64,000 nucleotides of DNA, from the NCBI GenBank assembly GCA_020851565.1, contig JADZCN010000043.1, positions 95,670 to 159,669 on the forward strand, in the 5' to 3' direction. The notes under the pieces were generated by a model, which did no database searches, had not been told where the DNA came from, and was given only the letters and a program-made list of their open reading frames with translations. Shown in pieces: positions 34,515 to 42,763 of the stretch (the stretch's first letter is position 1; each line of letters starts with the position of its first letter). This DNA comes from Acidobacteriota bacterium. GTDB lineage: Bacteria; Acidobacteriota; Vicinamibacteria; Vicinamibacterales; UBA2999. A program made the position numbers and the translations under genes.

Positions 34515-35657
34515 ATGACGAGAATCAGTGCCGCACTGGCGGCCGTCACACTTTCGACGGTCACAAGCGGCGCCATGCCTGGCGCGACGCCCCGGGCCGC
34601 AGCCGACATCGACACCATCGTCGCATCAGCGGCGGCCGACTATCTGTCCCTGCCAGGGACGGCCGGCCTCTCCATCGGCGTCCTGGAGCGGGGCAAGCGC
34701 CACAACTATCACTTCGGCGTGCGCGACAGGCGCGCGGGGCACCCGCCCGACGACACCACCATCTACCCCATCGCGTCGATCTCGAAGACCTTCGTCGGCG
34801 CCTTGCTGGCCCAGGCCGCCCTCGAGCACAAGCTGAGGCTCGATGACGACGTCCGGCTCTACCTCGAGGGCACGTATCCGAACCTGGCCTTCGACGGCCA
34901 GCCGGTCCGCCTGTACCACTTGCTCAACCACCGCTCCGGCCTGCCGTTCATCCTGCCCAATCCGCCCGAAGCGGCGCCCGACTTTCAGGACTCGCGGCCG
35001 TTCCCGCAGCGGATAGAGGAAATCGTGGCCCGCAGCAGCAGGGCAGGCTTCGACGCCGACCTGCACAAGGTCACCCTCGAGGCGGCGCCAGGCGCCCGGT
35101 TCCAGTACTCGAATGCGGCTGCACAGCTCGCCGGCTACGTGCTCGAACGCGTCCACGGCCAACCGCTGGAGACCCTGCTCAGGGAGAGAATCACCACGCC
35201 GCTCAGGATGGTCGATACCGTCATCGCCCTGCGGCCGGGACAGGAGCGGCGCGTGGCGCCCGGCTATGACGAGCAGGGCCAAGTGCAGGGCCCCTCGTCC
35301 GACAAGTTCCAGGGCGCGGGCGCGATCAAGTCAACGCTGCCCGACATGCTCAACTACGCCGCCTGGCAACTCGACCGGCATGACGCGGTGATTGCGCTCT
35401 CGCACGAGCCGACCTACCAGGACGGAGCGTTCTCGATCGGGCTGAACTGGCAGATGCTGCGCGAGGGGGAACGCGACGTCATCTGGCAGGATGGCGCCAT
35501 ACCCGGCTATGCAAGCTTCTGCATCCTGCAGCCGCAGCTGAACATGGCGCTGGTGATCCTCTCCAACGAGCTCGATCCGGCGACGTTGGGCCGGCTGTCA
35601 ACGCTCGCCAATCGCATCATGCAGGGCATCGACGCGCGCAGCGTGGCCAAGCCCTGA
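34515..35657 (+). CDS. Exported serine hydrolase, class C beta-lactamase family
   Basis: 380 residues from the ATG of MTRISAALAAV (a TTG 12 codons upstream is also open), with a signal peptide. The catalytic S88-I-S-K91 lies in PIASISKTFVGALL and the YSN motif is at 198-200 (ARFQYSNAAAQLAGYVLERV). HLLNHRSGLP is the usual family block; the third motif region reads WQDGAIPGYASF. It probably acts on amide or ester bonds in the periplasm, as D,D-peptidase or esterase-type family members do. Antibiotic resistance is not implied. Confidence 0.88.
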   Translation: MTRISAALAAVTLSTVTSGAMPGATPRAAADIDTIVASAAADYLSLPGTAGLSIGVLERGKRHNYHFGVRDRRAGHPPDDTTIYPIASISKTFVGALLAQAALEHKLRLDDDVRLYLEGTYPNLAFDGQPVRLYHLLNHRSGLPFILPNPPEAAPDFQDSRPFPQRIEEIVARSSRAGFDADLHKVTLEAAPGARFQYSNAAAQLAGYVLERVHGQPLETLLRERITTPLRMVDTVIALRPGQERRVAPGYDEQGQVQGPSSDKFQGAGAIKSTLPDMLNYAAWQLDRHDAVIALSHEPTYQDGAFSIGLNWQMLREGERDVIWQDGAIPGYASFCILQPQLNMALVILSNELDPATLGRLSTLANRIMQGIDARSVAKP

Positions 35658-35673
35658 CTCGCCCCGCGGCGAG
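35658..35673 (+). terminator. Hairpin directly after the serine hydrolase gene
   Basis: CTCGCC-CCGC-GGCGAG forms a perfect 6-bp stem with a 4-nt loop right behind the stop codon. No T-run follows. Confidence 0.4.
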
Positions 35674-35746
35674 CTCCGCCTGGCGAGGCCGGACGAGCAG
35701 GCACCTCGTGGCACCCCGCCCCTCCCGGCCTGAGGTCGGGCGCCGG

Positions 35747-35752
35747 TATGAT
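35747..35752 (+). promoter_or_regulatory. -10-like TATGAT for the 48-residue ORF
   Basis: TATGAT (35747-35752) lies about 60 nt before the small ORF, in the 155-bp gap after the serine hydrolase hairpin. No clear -35 hexamer is seen. Confidence 0.3.
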
Positions 35753-35812
35753 CGGTCGGCCTTCCGATTCCTCGCGCGACCGCCCCTTCCGTTCACTGCC
35801 AGGAGGACACCA

Positions 35813-35959
35813 ATGAAGCTGCTGCACGCGATCGCCATGAAGAACCAGAAACTCGAGAGGAGTCAGCTGCTGCCGAACGTGGAGATCGTGCCCGACGGCA
35901 TCGGCGCGATCGTCGCCCGGCAGCGCGCCGGGTGGGGCTACATCAAGGTCGGGCACTGA
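35813..35959 (+). CDS. Small hypothetical protein (48 residues)
   Basis: A 48-codon ORF behind a textbook ribosome site (AGGAGGA at 35801-35807, 5 nt before the ATG), the best one in this part of the window. The product begins MKLLHAIAMKNQKLERSQ and contains LLPNVEIVPDGIGAIVARQ before GWGYIKVGH. It is mildly basic, has no transmembrane segment or Cys, and its first 10 residues could be a short amphipathic helix. It lies between a serine hydrolase and a HEAT-repeat gene, 76 nt before the latter. No family is recognised. Confidence 0.6.
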   Translation: MKLLHAIAMKNQKLERSQLLPNVEIVPDGIGAIVARQRAGWGYIKVGH

Positions 35960-36035
35960 CCGGGGCGGCGACGAGCCGTTCCAACGCTCCGCGCGGGTGG
36001 CCCGTCCAATCGGGCACGTCAACCCTGGAGCGACC

Positions 36036-37250
36036 ATGACGACTGCCCTTCTCCTGACCGCCGCGCTGGCCGTGCAGCAACCCGACCTGCAGGATGCCGA
36101 GTCCGTCATCAGGCTCCTCGCCTCGCTTCGCTCGGCGGAGCCGGCCGTGTGCGAGCTCGCGGGGCGTTCACTCACCAACTACGGCGGGTGGTGGGACGGC
36201 GACCTGCCGGTGCCCATGCCGATGCCGACGCCCACCCCGATGCCGTGGGCAGGCGGAGGCGTGCACGTGCGCGTGCCGTCGATCGGTTCGCGCGGCGGCG
36301 CCGACATGGACGCGCGAGTCCTCGAAGCGTATCGCGGCGCGCTGAAGGACTCGAGCCGCTGCATCCGGCACATCGCCGCCCGCATGGTGGCGCGAGCCCG
36401 ACCCGCGTGGGCGGCCGCCGACTTCGGCCGGCTGGCGAAGGCCCCCGATGCCGGCCTGCGCGAAACCGGCCTGCTTGGCCTCGGCGAGCTCGAGGATCCG
36501 GCGACGTTGAGCGTGATGACCGGGGCGCTTCGCGACCGCGACGCCGCCGTCCGCGCGATGGCAGCCTGGGCCCTTGGCGAGCTGGAACTCCCCGACGCAA
36601 TCTCCGCTCTCGCCCGTGCCCTGGACGACGAGGCGCCGGCCGTGCGGCGCCGTGCGGCCTGGGCGCTCGGCCAGATCGAAGACGAGGCAGCGCTGGCGCC
36701 GCTCGAACGAGCGCTTCGCGACCGTGCACCCGAGGTGCGGCAGATGGCGATCTGGGCCGTGGGAGAAATCGAATCGGGGAAGGGCGTCGCGATGTTGGCA
36801 GGGGCGCTGGCTGATGCCGACGGGAGAACGCGGCGCATGGCCGCCTGGGCGCTGGGCGAGATCGAGAGCAGCGCGGCGGTCCCGCTGCTCGCACCACTCC
36901 TCCGTGACCCTGAGGTCGACGTGCGCCTCACTGCGCTCTGGGCGCTCGGCGAGATCGAGACGGACGACGCGGTCAGCATCGTCACGCCGGCGTTGAAGGA
37001 CAACAACCTGGCCGTGCGACGGATGGCGGCCTGGGCGCTGGGCGAAATCGAGTCCTCCGCCGCGGTCGCGAGCCTGACGCCGCTGCTCCACGATCCGGAC
37101 GACAGCGTCCGAACCATCGCGGCGTGGGCCCTCGGCGAGATCGAGAGCTTCTCCGCCCTGTCCGCTCTGGAATCGGCCCGCAACGATCGGTCCCCCGAGG
37201 TCAGGCGCGCCGTCCGTTGGGCCATCGACAACATCGACGACCGCCGCTGA
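36036..37250 (+). CDS. Exported HEAT-repeat protein
   Basis: 404 residues from the ATG of MTTALLLTAALAVQQ, with GGAG before it. A short hydrophobic leader suggests export. A Pro-Met-rich stretch (PVPMPMPTPTPMPW near 57-70) precedes about eight 31-residue HEAT/PBS-lyase repeats with the near-identical core MAAWALGEIESSAAV, from about residue 155 to the end. Such solenoids bind proteins. There is no enzyme motif. The repeats are very alike, which suggests recent internal duplication. Confidence 0.82.
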   Translation: MTTALLLTAALAVQQPDLQDAESVIRLLASLRSAEPAVCELAGRSLTNYGGWWDGDLPVPMPMPTPTPMPWAGGGVHVRVPSIGSRGGADMDARVLEAYRGALKDSSRCIRHIAARMVARARPAWAAADFGRLAKAPDAGLRETGLLGLGELEDPATLSVMTGALRDRDAAVRAMAAWALGELELPDAISALARALDDEAPAVRRRAAWALGQIEDEAALAPLERALRDRAPEVRQMAIWAVGEIESGKGVAMLAGALADADGRTRRMAAWALGEIESSAAVPLLAPLLRDPEVDVRLTALWALGEIETDDAVSIVTPALKDNNLAVRRMAAWALGEIESSAAVASLTPLLHDPDDSVRTIAAWALGEIESFSALSALESARNDRSPEVRRAVRWAIDNIDDRR

Positions 37251-37319
37251 GAGCCTGAAGCCGCCCGGGCCGTCCGTCGGCGCTCCGCGTGCACATGGAT
37301 GCGCACCGCCCGGCGGCCC

Positions 37320-37349
37320 TTGACGCCGCGCCGTCCCACCCATGCTAAG
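37320..37349 (+). promoter_or_regulatory. Candidate promoter of the ice-binding-type gene
   Basis: TTGACG (37320-37325) and GCTAAG (37344-37349) are 18 nt apart in the 213-bp gap before the gene. The 5' untranslated region would be about 105 nt. Confidence 0.35.
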
Positions 37350-37463
37350 CTCTGCGGGTCCGGACGGCCCAGGCACGTACCATCCCCCCGCCTGGTGGCT
37401 CGTGATCCCCTGCACGCGCGCGGACGGACACCGAACCGGTTCGCAGATTCGAAGGGGGCCTCC

Positions 37464-39074
37464 ATGTCAGATTCGAACACGATCGTTCGACGATCGACCC
37501 TCGGCGCGGCAATGCTGGCCGCGGCGTCGCTGGCGCTCACGGCCGCGCCTGCCGCAGCGCAGCCCGTCGCACTGGGCTCCGCCGAAAGCTTCGCCGTGCT
37601 GGGACAGGCGACCGTCACCAACACCGGTGCGTCTGCGGTGACGGGCGATGTCGGCACAGGCCTCGGCGGCGCGGTCACGGGATTCCCGCCTGGCACGGTG
37701 GACGAAGCCAGCAGCGTTCACGAAGGGGACGCCGTCGCCGTGCAGGCGCTGCTCGACGCCACGGCGGCATTCGAGGATCTCGCCGCCCTCACCTGCCCCG
37801 ACACCAACGATCTCACCGGCCAGAACCTGGGCGGCCGGTCGCTCGAGCCCGGCGTGTACTGCTTCGACGGCGACGCGCCGCTCACCGGCACGCTCACCCT
37901 CACCGGAGCCGGCCCGTGGACGTTCCAGGTCGGCGGCCTGCTGACCATCGACGCCAGCGCGCAGGTGCTGACCCCGGACATCACCTCGGCGTGCTCGGGA
38001 TCGCAGGTGCACTGGCAGGTAGGCGGCGCCAGCGCCACCGTCGGCGCCTCGGCTGCCGTCGTCGGGAACATCCTGTCGCAGAACGACATCACGCTGGGGG
38101 CGGGCGCCAGCCTGGACGGCCGCGCGGTTGCCCTCGACGGCGGCGTGACGATGGAGAACAACCAGGTCGCGGCCTGCAGTTTCGGCGACGCGTTCCCTCC
38201 CGCTGACGCGTTCAAGGTCACGGGCGGTGGGCAGCTCTCGGTACCGGATCCCGACTCGGCCGACTTCCGCCGCTCCGGTCGCGGGCGTGCCACCTTCGCG
38301 TTCGTCGCGATGCCGGGCACCAACGGCGGCGAGGCGCGTGGCCGCTTCGTGTACCTCAACCACTCGAACCGGCGTCACGTCCCCGCATTCGGCCGGCGCG
38401 GGCACATCTTCGGCCGCGTCACGGACATCGACGTCGTCGCCGTCAACGAGGACGGATCGGCGAAGACGGTGCGGTTCAACGGGACGTGCGCGCGGCCCGA
38501 CTGCACGTTCAGCGTGCTCGTCGAGGACCACGGCGAGGGCCACCGCGACGATGACGAGGGAGAGGATGACGATGATGGCGACGGCCAGCCGGACTCGCCC
38601 AGCCACGGCCGGTGGCGCCCACGCGATCGGCTGGGCCTCGTGATTGTCGCGAACGGGGAGATTCTCGAAGCGCGGGCACCGCGCCCCATCGCGCGCGGCA
38701 ACATCCAGTTCCACGAGCCGGCGGATACGGCGCTGACGACCGACGTCAACGATCTCGAGTTCGGTCCTGGCAACGTGGTGGACGTGACGGTCTCCATGGA
38801 TCCGGGCGCCGCCCGGACGCCAGCCGACGCCTACGTCGTCCTCGAACTACCGAACGGGCAGTTGATGTCGTGGACCGGACGCGGCCTCGTGCCGGGCCTG
38901 GTGCCCGTCGCCCGCGGCTTTGCGCCGTTCGCGTTCCAGGGGGCCCTCGCGCAGGTAACGGTCCCGCGAGGCGCGCCCGCGGGCCGCTACACGTGGCTCT
39001 CTGCGCTCACCGCCGCGGGCACGCTCAACCTGCTGACGCCGATCGCGGAGACGGTGTTCACGATCACGCCCTAG
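37464..39074 (+). CDS. DUF3494 ice-binding-type secreted protein
   Basis: 536 residues from the ATG behind GAAGGGGG, with a signal peptide of about 33 residues. Residues 35-245 match the DUF3494 ice-binding/antifreeze beta-helix: LGSAESFAVLGQATVTNTG, VTGDVGTG, LTGQNLGGRSLEPGVYCF, GPWTFQVGGLLTI, VHWQVGGASATVGASAAVVGNILSQ and the closing VTMENNQVAACSF. The C-terminal half carries a strongly acidic run (DDDEGEDDDDGDG near 375) and a separate beta-rich domain. Ice binding is known for some members; others are surface or adhesion proteins, so the role here is open. Confidence 0.85.
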   Translation: MSDSNTIVRRSTLGAAMLAAASLALTAAPAAAQPVALGSAESFAVLGQATVTNTGASAVTGDVGTGLGGAVTGFPPGTVDEASSVHEGDAVAVQALLDATAAFEDLAALTCPDTNDLTGQNLGGRSLEPGVYCFDGDAPLTGTLTLTGAGPWTFQVGGLLTIDASAQVLTPDITSACSGSQVHWQVGGASATVGASAAVVGNILSQNDITLGAGASLDGRAVALDGGVTMENNQVAACSFGDAFPPADAFKVTGGGQLSVPDPDSADFRRSGRGRATFAFVAMPGTNGGEARGRFVYLNHSNRRHVPAFGRRGHIFGRVTDIDVVAVNEDGSAKTVRFNGTCARPDCTFSVLVEDHGEGHRDDDEGEDDDDGDGQPDSPSHGRWRPRDRLGLVIVANGEILEARAPRPIARGNIQFHEPADTALTTDVNDLEFGPGNVVDVTVSMDPGAARTPADAYVVLELPNGQLMSWTGRGLVPGLVPVARGFAPFAFQGALAQVTVPRGAPAGRYTWLSALTAAGTLNLLTPIAETVFTITP

Positions 39075-39105
39075 CCGATCGGGGGAACCGTCAGCAACCT
39101 GAAAT

Positions 39106-39143
39106 GAGAAGTGAGGAGGCGAACTTCCGCCTTCTCACTTCTC
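39106..39143. terminator. Bidirectional hairpin between convergent genes
   Basis: GAGAAGTGAGGAGGCG pairs with CGCCTTCTCACTTCTC (15 of 16 positions) around AACTTC. It lies between two convergent genes and its edge supplies the stop of the minus-strand gene. The arm is made of GAGAAGTGA units seen again at 62170-62199. Confidence 0.7.
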
Positions 39144-40707
39144 ACTTCTCCCTTTCCGCCATCTGCCGCTGCAGCGAGAGCACCAGCGCGCGCAGCGCGG
39201 CCAGCTCGCCGGCCTGCTGCTCGAGCTTCGCGTCCTGTGCCGCGCGCTCGCGTTCCAGGCGTTGCACTTCCGCCAGCAGGAGCGTCGGCAGCACGTGGTA
39301 CTTCACCGTCTCGATCTCACCGTCTTTGCCGCGCGCCACCAGTTCGGGCAGCACCTCGGCCACTTCCTCGGCGATGAGGCCGTACTGAACCGGCTTCGCG
39401 CCGCCCTCGAATGCCTGCTTGTAGGTGAACTGCACCGGCCGCAGGTCGAAGATACGGTGGCTGGCCGCGCCGAGGTCCGCGATGTTGTCCTTGGTGCGCC
39501 GGCTGGAGGAGATCGTGCCCAGCTGCCCGTTGCTGTCGATGACGACGGGGATGGCGTCGGCGGCGCCGGTGGTGACACCGCGAATGCCGCTGACAAAGGC
39601 GCGGGCCAGCGACTGCCCAACGCGAAACGTGTTCGACTCCGCGGCCGCAGCCGCATCCGCCTGGATGTAGATATTCCCGGAACCGGTCGTGAGGCTCTCT
39701 CCCGATCGGGCGCCAATCGACACGTTGTTCGCCCCGCTCGTGAGGTCCGGTAGGGCGTTGTCACCGAGCGCCGTGTTGGCATCGCCGGCTGTCTTCAGCG
39801 CCAGCGCGGACGCGCCGATGGCGACGTTGTTGATCCCGTCGATGTTGTACTGCATCGCGCCGTCGCCCACCGCGGTATTGCTGTAACCGGTCGTGTTGTT
39901 CCTGAGCGCATAGGATCCGATCGCCGTGCTGCGGTCCCCGCCGACGGCGTTCAACATGAGCGCCTGGGCGCCGACGGCCGTGTTGCTGTGGCCGGAGGTA
40001 TTGGCGCTGAGCGCGCCGCTGCCAACCGCGGTGTTCTGGTAACCCGTTGTCGTGGCCGCCAGCGCCGACCAGCCGGCGGCGGTGTTGCTGCTGCCCGTGA
40101 CCGTGGCCGGCAGCGCGAGATCGCCAATCACCGTGTTCGAGTTCCCGATGTCGTGATCGTGATCGCCACGCGCGACCGTGGGGGAGGAGCCAGAGCCGGA
40201 GAAGTTCACGGCTAACGTCACCTCGCCGCCGGACACCCCCCCGCTGAGCCCCGCGCCCACGGTCACCGCCGTCACGAGCCCGCCCACCGGGCGCGGCGTC
40301 TGCAGGTTCGGGTCGTTGCCGTTGAGGATGAACTCGCCGTCGTTGCCGGAGCTGTCGCGCCACGTGCCGCTGGCGCTCGGGAGCGTCACCGTCGCGTCCA
40401 CGTGCACCGGGGCCCCGCCGGGCGTGGTCACGATGTTCAAGCCGAGGCCGATGGTGCCGTTCGGGTTGAGCACGGCCGTACCGACCACCGGCGCGCGCTG
40501 CGCCCCCGTGACGGGACCACACTGGTTGTCCCACCCGTCCAGGGTGTACACCGTGCCGGTCTGCACGACATTGGCCGTGATGATGTTGCAGTACGGCCTC
40601 AACTGCCACGTGAACGTACCGATCGGCTGTGCCGACGCGGTCGTGGTCGCGAGGATGGTGGTGAACGCGAAGGCTGTGAGCAGGATCGAGAGTGAGCGAA
40701 TAGTCAT
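39142..40707 (-). CDS. Surface protein with YadA-like head repeats and S74 chaperone domain
   Basis: 521 residues from the ATG of MTIRSLSILLTAF, with a signal peptide. Residues about 190-350 hold head-like repeats of the trimeric autotransporter type (NTAVGSGALSANTSGHSNTAVGA...). The C-terminal 121 residues match the intramolecular chaperone/peptidase S74 domain: SSRRTKDNIADLG with the Ser/Lys pair near 401-406, then QYGLIAEEVAEVLPELV, and a terminal coiled coil. In phage tailspikes this domain trimerises the protein and then cleaves itself off. No anchoring YadA barrel is present. Confidence 0.8.
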   Translation of the reverse strand: MTIRSLSILLTAFAFTTILATTTASAQPIGTFTWQLRPYCNIITANVVQTGTVYTLDGWDNQCGPVTGAQRAPVVGTAVLNPNGTIGLGLNIVTTPGGAPVHVDATVTLPSASGTWRDSSGNDGEFILNGNDPNLQTPRPVGGLVTAVTVGAGLSGGVSGGEVTLAVNFSGSGSSPTVARGDHDHDIGNSNTVIGDLALPATVTGSSNTAAGWSALAATTTGYQNTAVGSGALSANTSGHSNTAVGAQALMLNAVGGDRSTAIGSYALRNNTTGYSNTAVGDGAMQYNIDGINNVAIGASALALKTAGDANTALGDNALPDLTSGANNVSIGARSGESLTTGSGNIYIQADAAAAAESNTFRVGQSLARAFVSGIRGVTTGAADAIPVVIDSNGQLGTISSSRRTKDNIADLGAASHRIFDLRPVQFTYKQAFEGGAKPVQYGLIAEEVAEVLPELVARGKDGEIETVKYHVLPTLLLAEVQRLERERAAQDAKLEQQAGELAALRALVLSLQRQMAEREK

Positions 40708-40822
40708 CGTGGGAGGTCCTGGGAAGGGCCCAGTCCGGAGGGTCCAGGGCGACCACGAGCATAGACCAACTGCGGCCGCACGTGACCCCATCACTTGCGG
40801 CTCAGCTTGAAACCGCCCGGTC
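40708..40822. other. Intergenic gap without a gene
   Basis: 115 bp between two minus-strand genes. Only short GC-rich inverted segments (GGGAAGGGCCC) are seen; no repeat array and no clear promoter. Confidence 0.5.
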
Positions 40823-42763
40823 TTACCACCGTCGGGCTTCGTCGACCGTCAGGCACCCCGGCGGTGACGACGAGGGCGCGTCGGCCGGACGGAGGCTCTC
40901 GCCGGCACGCGTGAGCTCGACGATGATGGCGCGGCCAGCGACGGAGAATCGCTCGTCCGCGGCGATGGGGCCGAGCTCGCTCAGCGTGGAAAGCAGCCGT
41001 CCGTCGAAGCTCTTCGGCACATCGTCGAAACGAAAGCCAAGGTGGACGAGCGCGCGCCGATGGCCCGCGAGCGCCGCGCGAAGCTCGTTCCCGCCGCAAC
41101 CGGCTCGGCCGGGCGCAAATCCCACCACGAGGATCGATGTGCCATCCGCCAGGCGACTGCCGTCCGCCGTGCCCTCGCCCATCGGCACATCGCCGTACCA
41201 CCAGATCGCCGGGAGGGCCAGGTGCGTCGTCACGAGCACGTCGCCCGGCTGCCGGCGCTCGAGCAGCCACCCCACGGCAGATCGATCGTCGAGTTGGTGG
41301 TTGTCGTCCCGCGCGTAGCGACGGAGATCGAACCGCAGGTACTGCGCGCCCTGCGCCACGATGTCGGCGCTCACCCACGCGGCGGCGATGAACGCCGCCA
41401 CGCCGGCCACGGACACCGCCCGTCGACGGCGTGCCACTGCGTTCGTTGTCATGTCGATCGCGCGGCTGGCCAGCACGGCAACCCCCACGTAGAGAGCCGG
41501 CAGCGCCCAGATGGACAACCGTTCGAACAGCGGCACGATGCGGAGCGCGGCCAGCGCGAATGCCGAGAGCGGCACGGCCGCCAGCAGCACTCCGAACGAG
41601 GGCCGCGAGGCCAGCGCCATGCCGCCCGCCGCGAGCAGCCAGAACGGCATCCACAGCCGGCTCCCGGCGGGGTTCACCGCGAGGGACTCGAACCGGCCAC
41701 CGAGCCACGCCACGCGCTCCATGACGCCCGCCGACGCCGGCGGCATCGCAAACGCCCAGTAACCGGCCAGGAACTCGCTGCCGAGCGTCTCGCGGATGGA
41801 CAACAGGTAGTGCAGGCCGAAGGACGCGAGCCAGACCACTCCGGGAATGCCGACGCGCACCGCTGCGGTCCAGCCGTGGCGTGACAGCGTGACGAGGCCG
41901 ATCACGAGCGCGCACGCCGGGGTCACCAGCAGCGCGCCGTTGGCGAACCAGTGGCCGAGGGAGGCGCACAACCACCAGATCGAAGCACGGAGGTTCGAAG
42001 CACGGGGGTTCGAAGCACGCAGGTTCGAAGCACGCAGGTTCAAGGCACGGGGGTTCGAAGCACGGGGGTCGAGGGCCCAGGCGGCGAGCACGGGCAGGAG
42101 CAGGCCCCAGAAGGCGTCGGCCGAATAGGGCTTCAGCTCCACGCTGTTGTAGATGAGCCACGGGCCGAACGCGCACAGGCTCACCAGCACCGCGGCGCCC
42201 AGCCGGTTCATCCAGCGGTAGCCCACCCACAGCGCGGTGGCGATGGTGCCGATGCCGAAGGCGAGCGGCGCCGCGCGGAGCGACAGCTCGCCGCCACCGA
42301 ACAGCACGAAGAGCGCGCGCTCGAGGAGCAGCCAGCCAAGCGGCGCGGTCTGCCCGAGCCACAGCGCGCCGCCCAGCTCGGTGAAGCCGCGGCCGCGGAC
42401 GTTGATGGCGATCATCTCCTCGTCCAGCCAGAACGGACGGCCCGCGGACCACAACGCGAGGCGCAGGCCGATGCCGGCGAGGGCAACCAGGAACGCGACG
42501 TCGATCCACCACGGCCAGCGACGCCAGTCGCGCAGACGCCGCCACGCGGCCGTCCGCCCGGTTGGCGTCGAGGCCACCCAGGCGGCAACCGCGCTGACGA
42601 GGGCCACGAGCGCCGCTGCCTGCCAGCGTCGCGACGACAGGCGGACGCCACCCAGGCGAACGACGAAGCCGCCGGTCACGGCGACGGCGACGGCCCACGC
42701 GACGGCGAGGACGGCAAGCGCCAGCAGCCAGCGGCACGCGCGCGCGCGGGCAGCGGGCGTCAC
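40823..42763 (-). CDS. GT-C-like membrane protein with in-frame repeat insertion
   Basis: 646 residues from a GTG that overlaps the upstream stop (GTGA). About twelve hydrophobic segments; the first large loop contains FWLDEEMIAINVRGRGF, the acidic motif of ArnT/PMT-like glycosyltransferases, followed by LWLGQTAPLGWLLLER. The last 150 residues are soluble and include a region with VGWLLERRQPGDVLVTTHLA. Residues about 232-261 (DPRASNPRALNLRASNL and similar) are a run encoded by GGTTCGAAGCACG repeats between two membrane helices. Translational coupling to the serine hydrolase upstream suggests a joint envelope role. Confidence 0.75.
   Translation of the reverse strand: MTPAARARACRWLLALAVLAVAWAVAVAVTGGFVVRLGGVRLSSRRWQAAALVALVSAVAAWVASTPTGRTAAWRRLRDWRRWPWWIDVAFLVALAGIGLRLALWSAGRPFWLDEEMIAINVRGRGFTELGGALWLGQTAPLGWLLLERALFVLFGGGELSLRAAPLAFGIGTIATALWVGYRWMNRLGAAVLVSLCAFGPWLIYNSVELKPYSADAFWGLLLPVLAAWALDPRASNPRALNLRASNLRASNPRASNLRASIWWLCASLGHWFANGALLVTPACALVIGLVTLSRHGWTAAVRVGIPGVVWLASFGLHYLLSIRETLGSEFLAGYWAFAMPPASAGVMERVAWLGGRFESLAVNPAGSRLWMPFWLLAAGGMALASRPSFGVLLAAVPLSAFALAALRIVPLFERLSIWALPALYVGVAVLASRAIDMTTNAVARRRRAVSVAGVAAFIAAAWVSADIVAQGAQYLRFDLRRYARDDNHQLDDRSAVGWLLERRQPGDVLVTTHLALPAIWWYGDVPMGEGTADGSRLADGTSILVVGFAPGRAGCGGNELRAALAGHRRALVHLGFRFDDVPKSFDGRLLSTLSELGPIAADERFSVAGRAIIVELTRAGESLRPADAPSSSPPGCLTVDEARRW
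41981..42068. repeat. GGTTCGAAGCACGG repeat inside a coding region
   Basis: Six units of about 15 bp, in frame, in the GT-C-like gene. It is the reverse complement of the intergenic array at 23293-23390. Confidence 0.88.

Noticed and set aside
34515..35657. Beta-lactamase resistance gene
   Set aside because: The class C fold with SxxK and YSN is shared by many peptidases and esterases, and nothing here is specific for antibiotic hydrolysis.
39142..40707. Prophage tail fibre
   Set aside because: The S74 domain suggests phage, but a signal peptide is present and no capsid, terminase, integrase or other phage gene occurs nearby.
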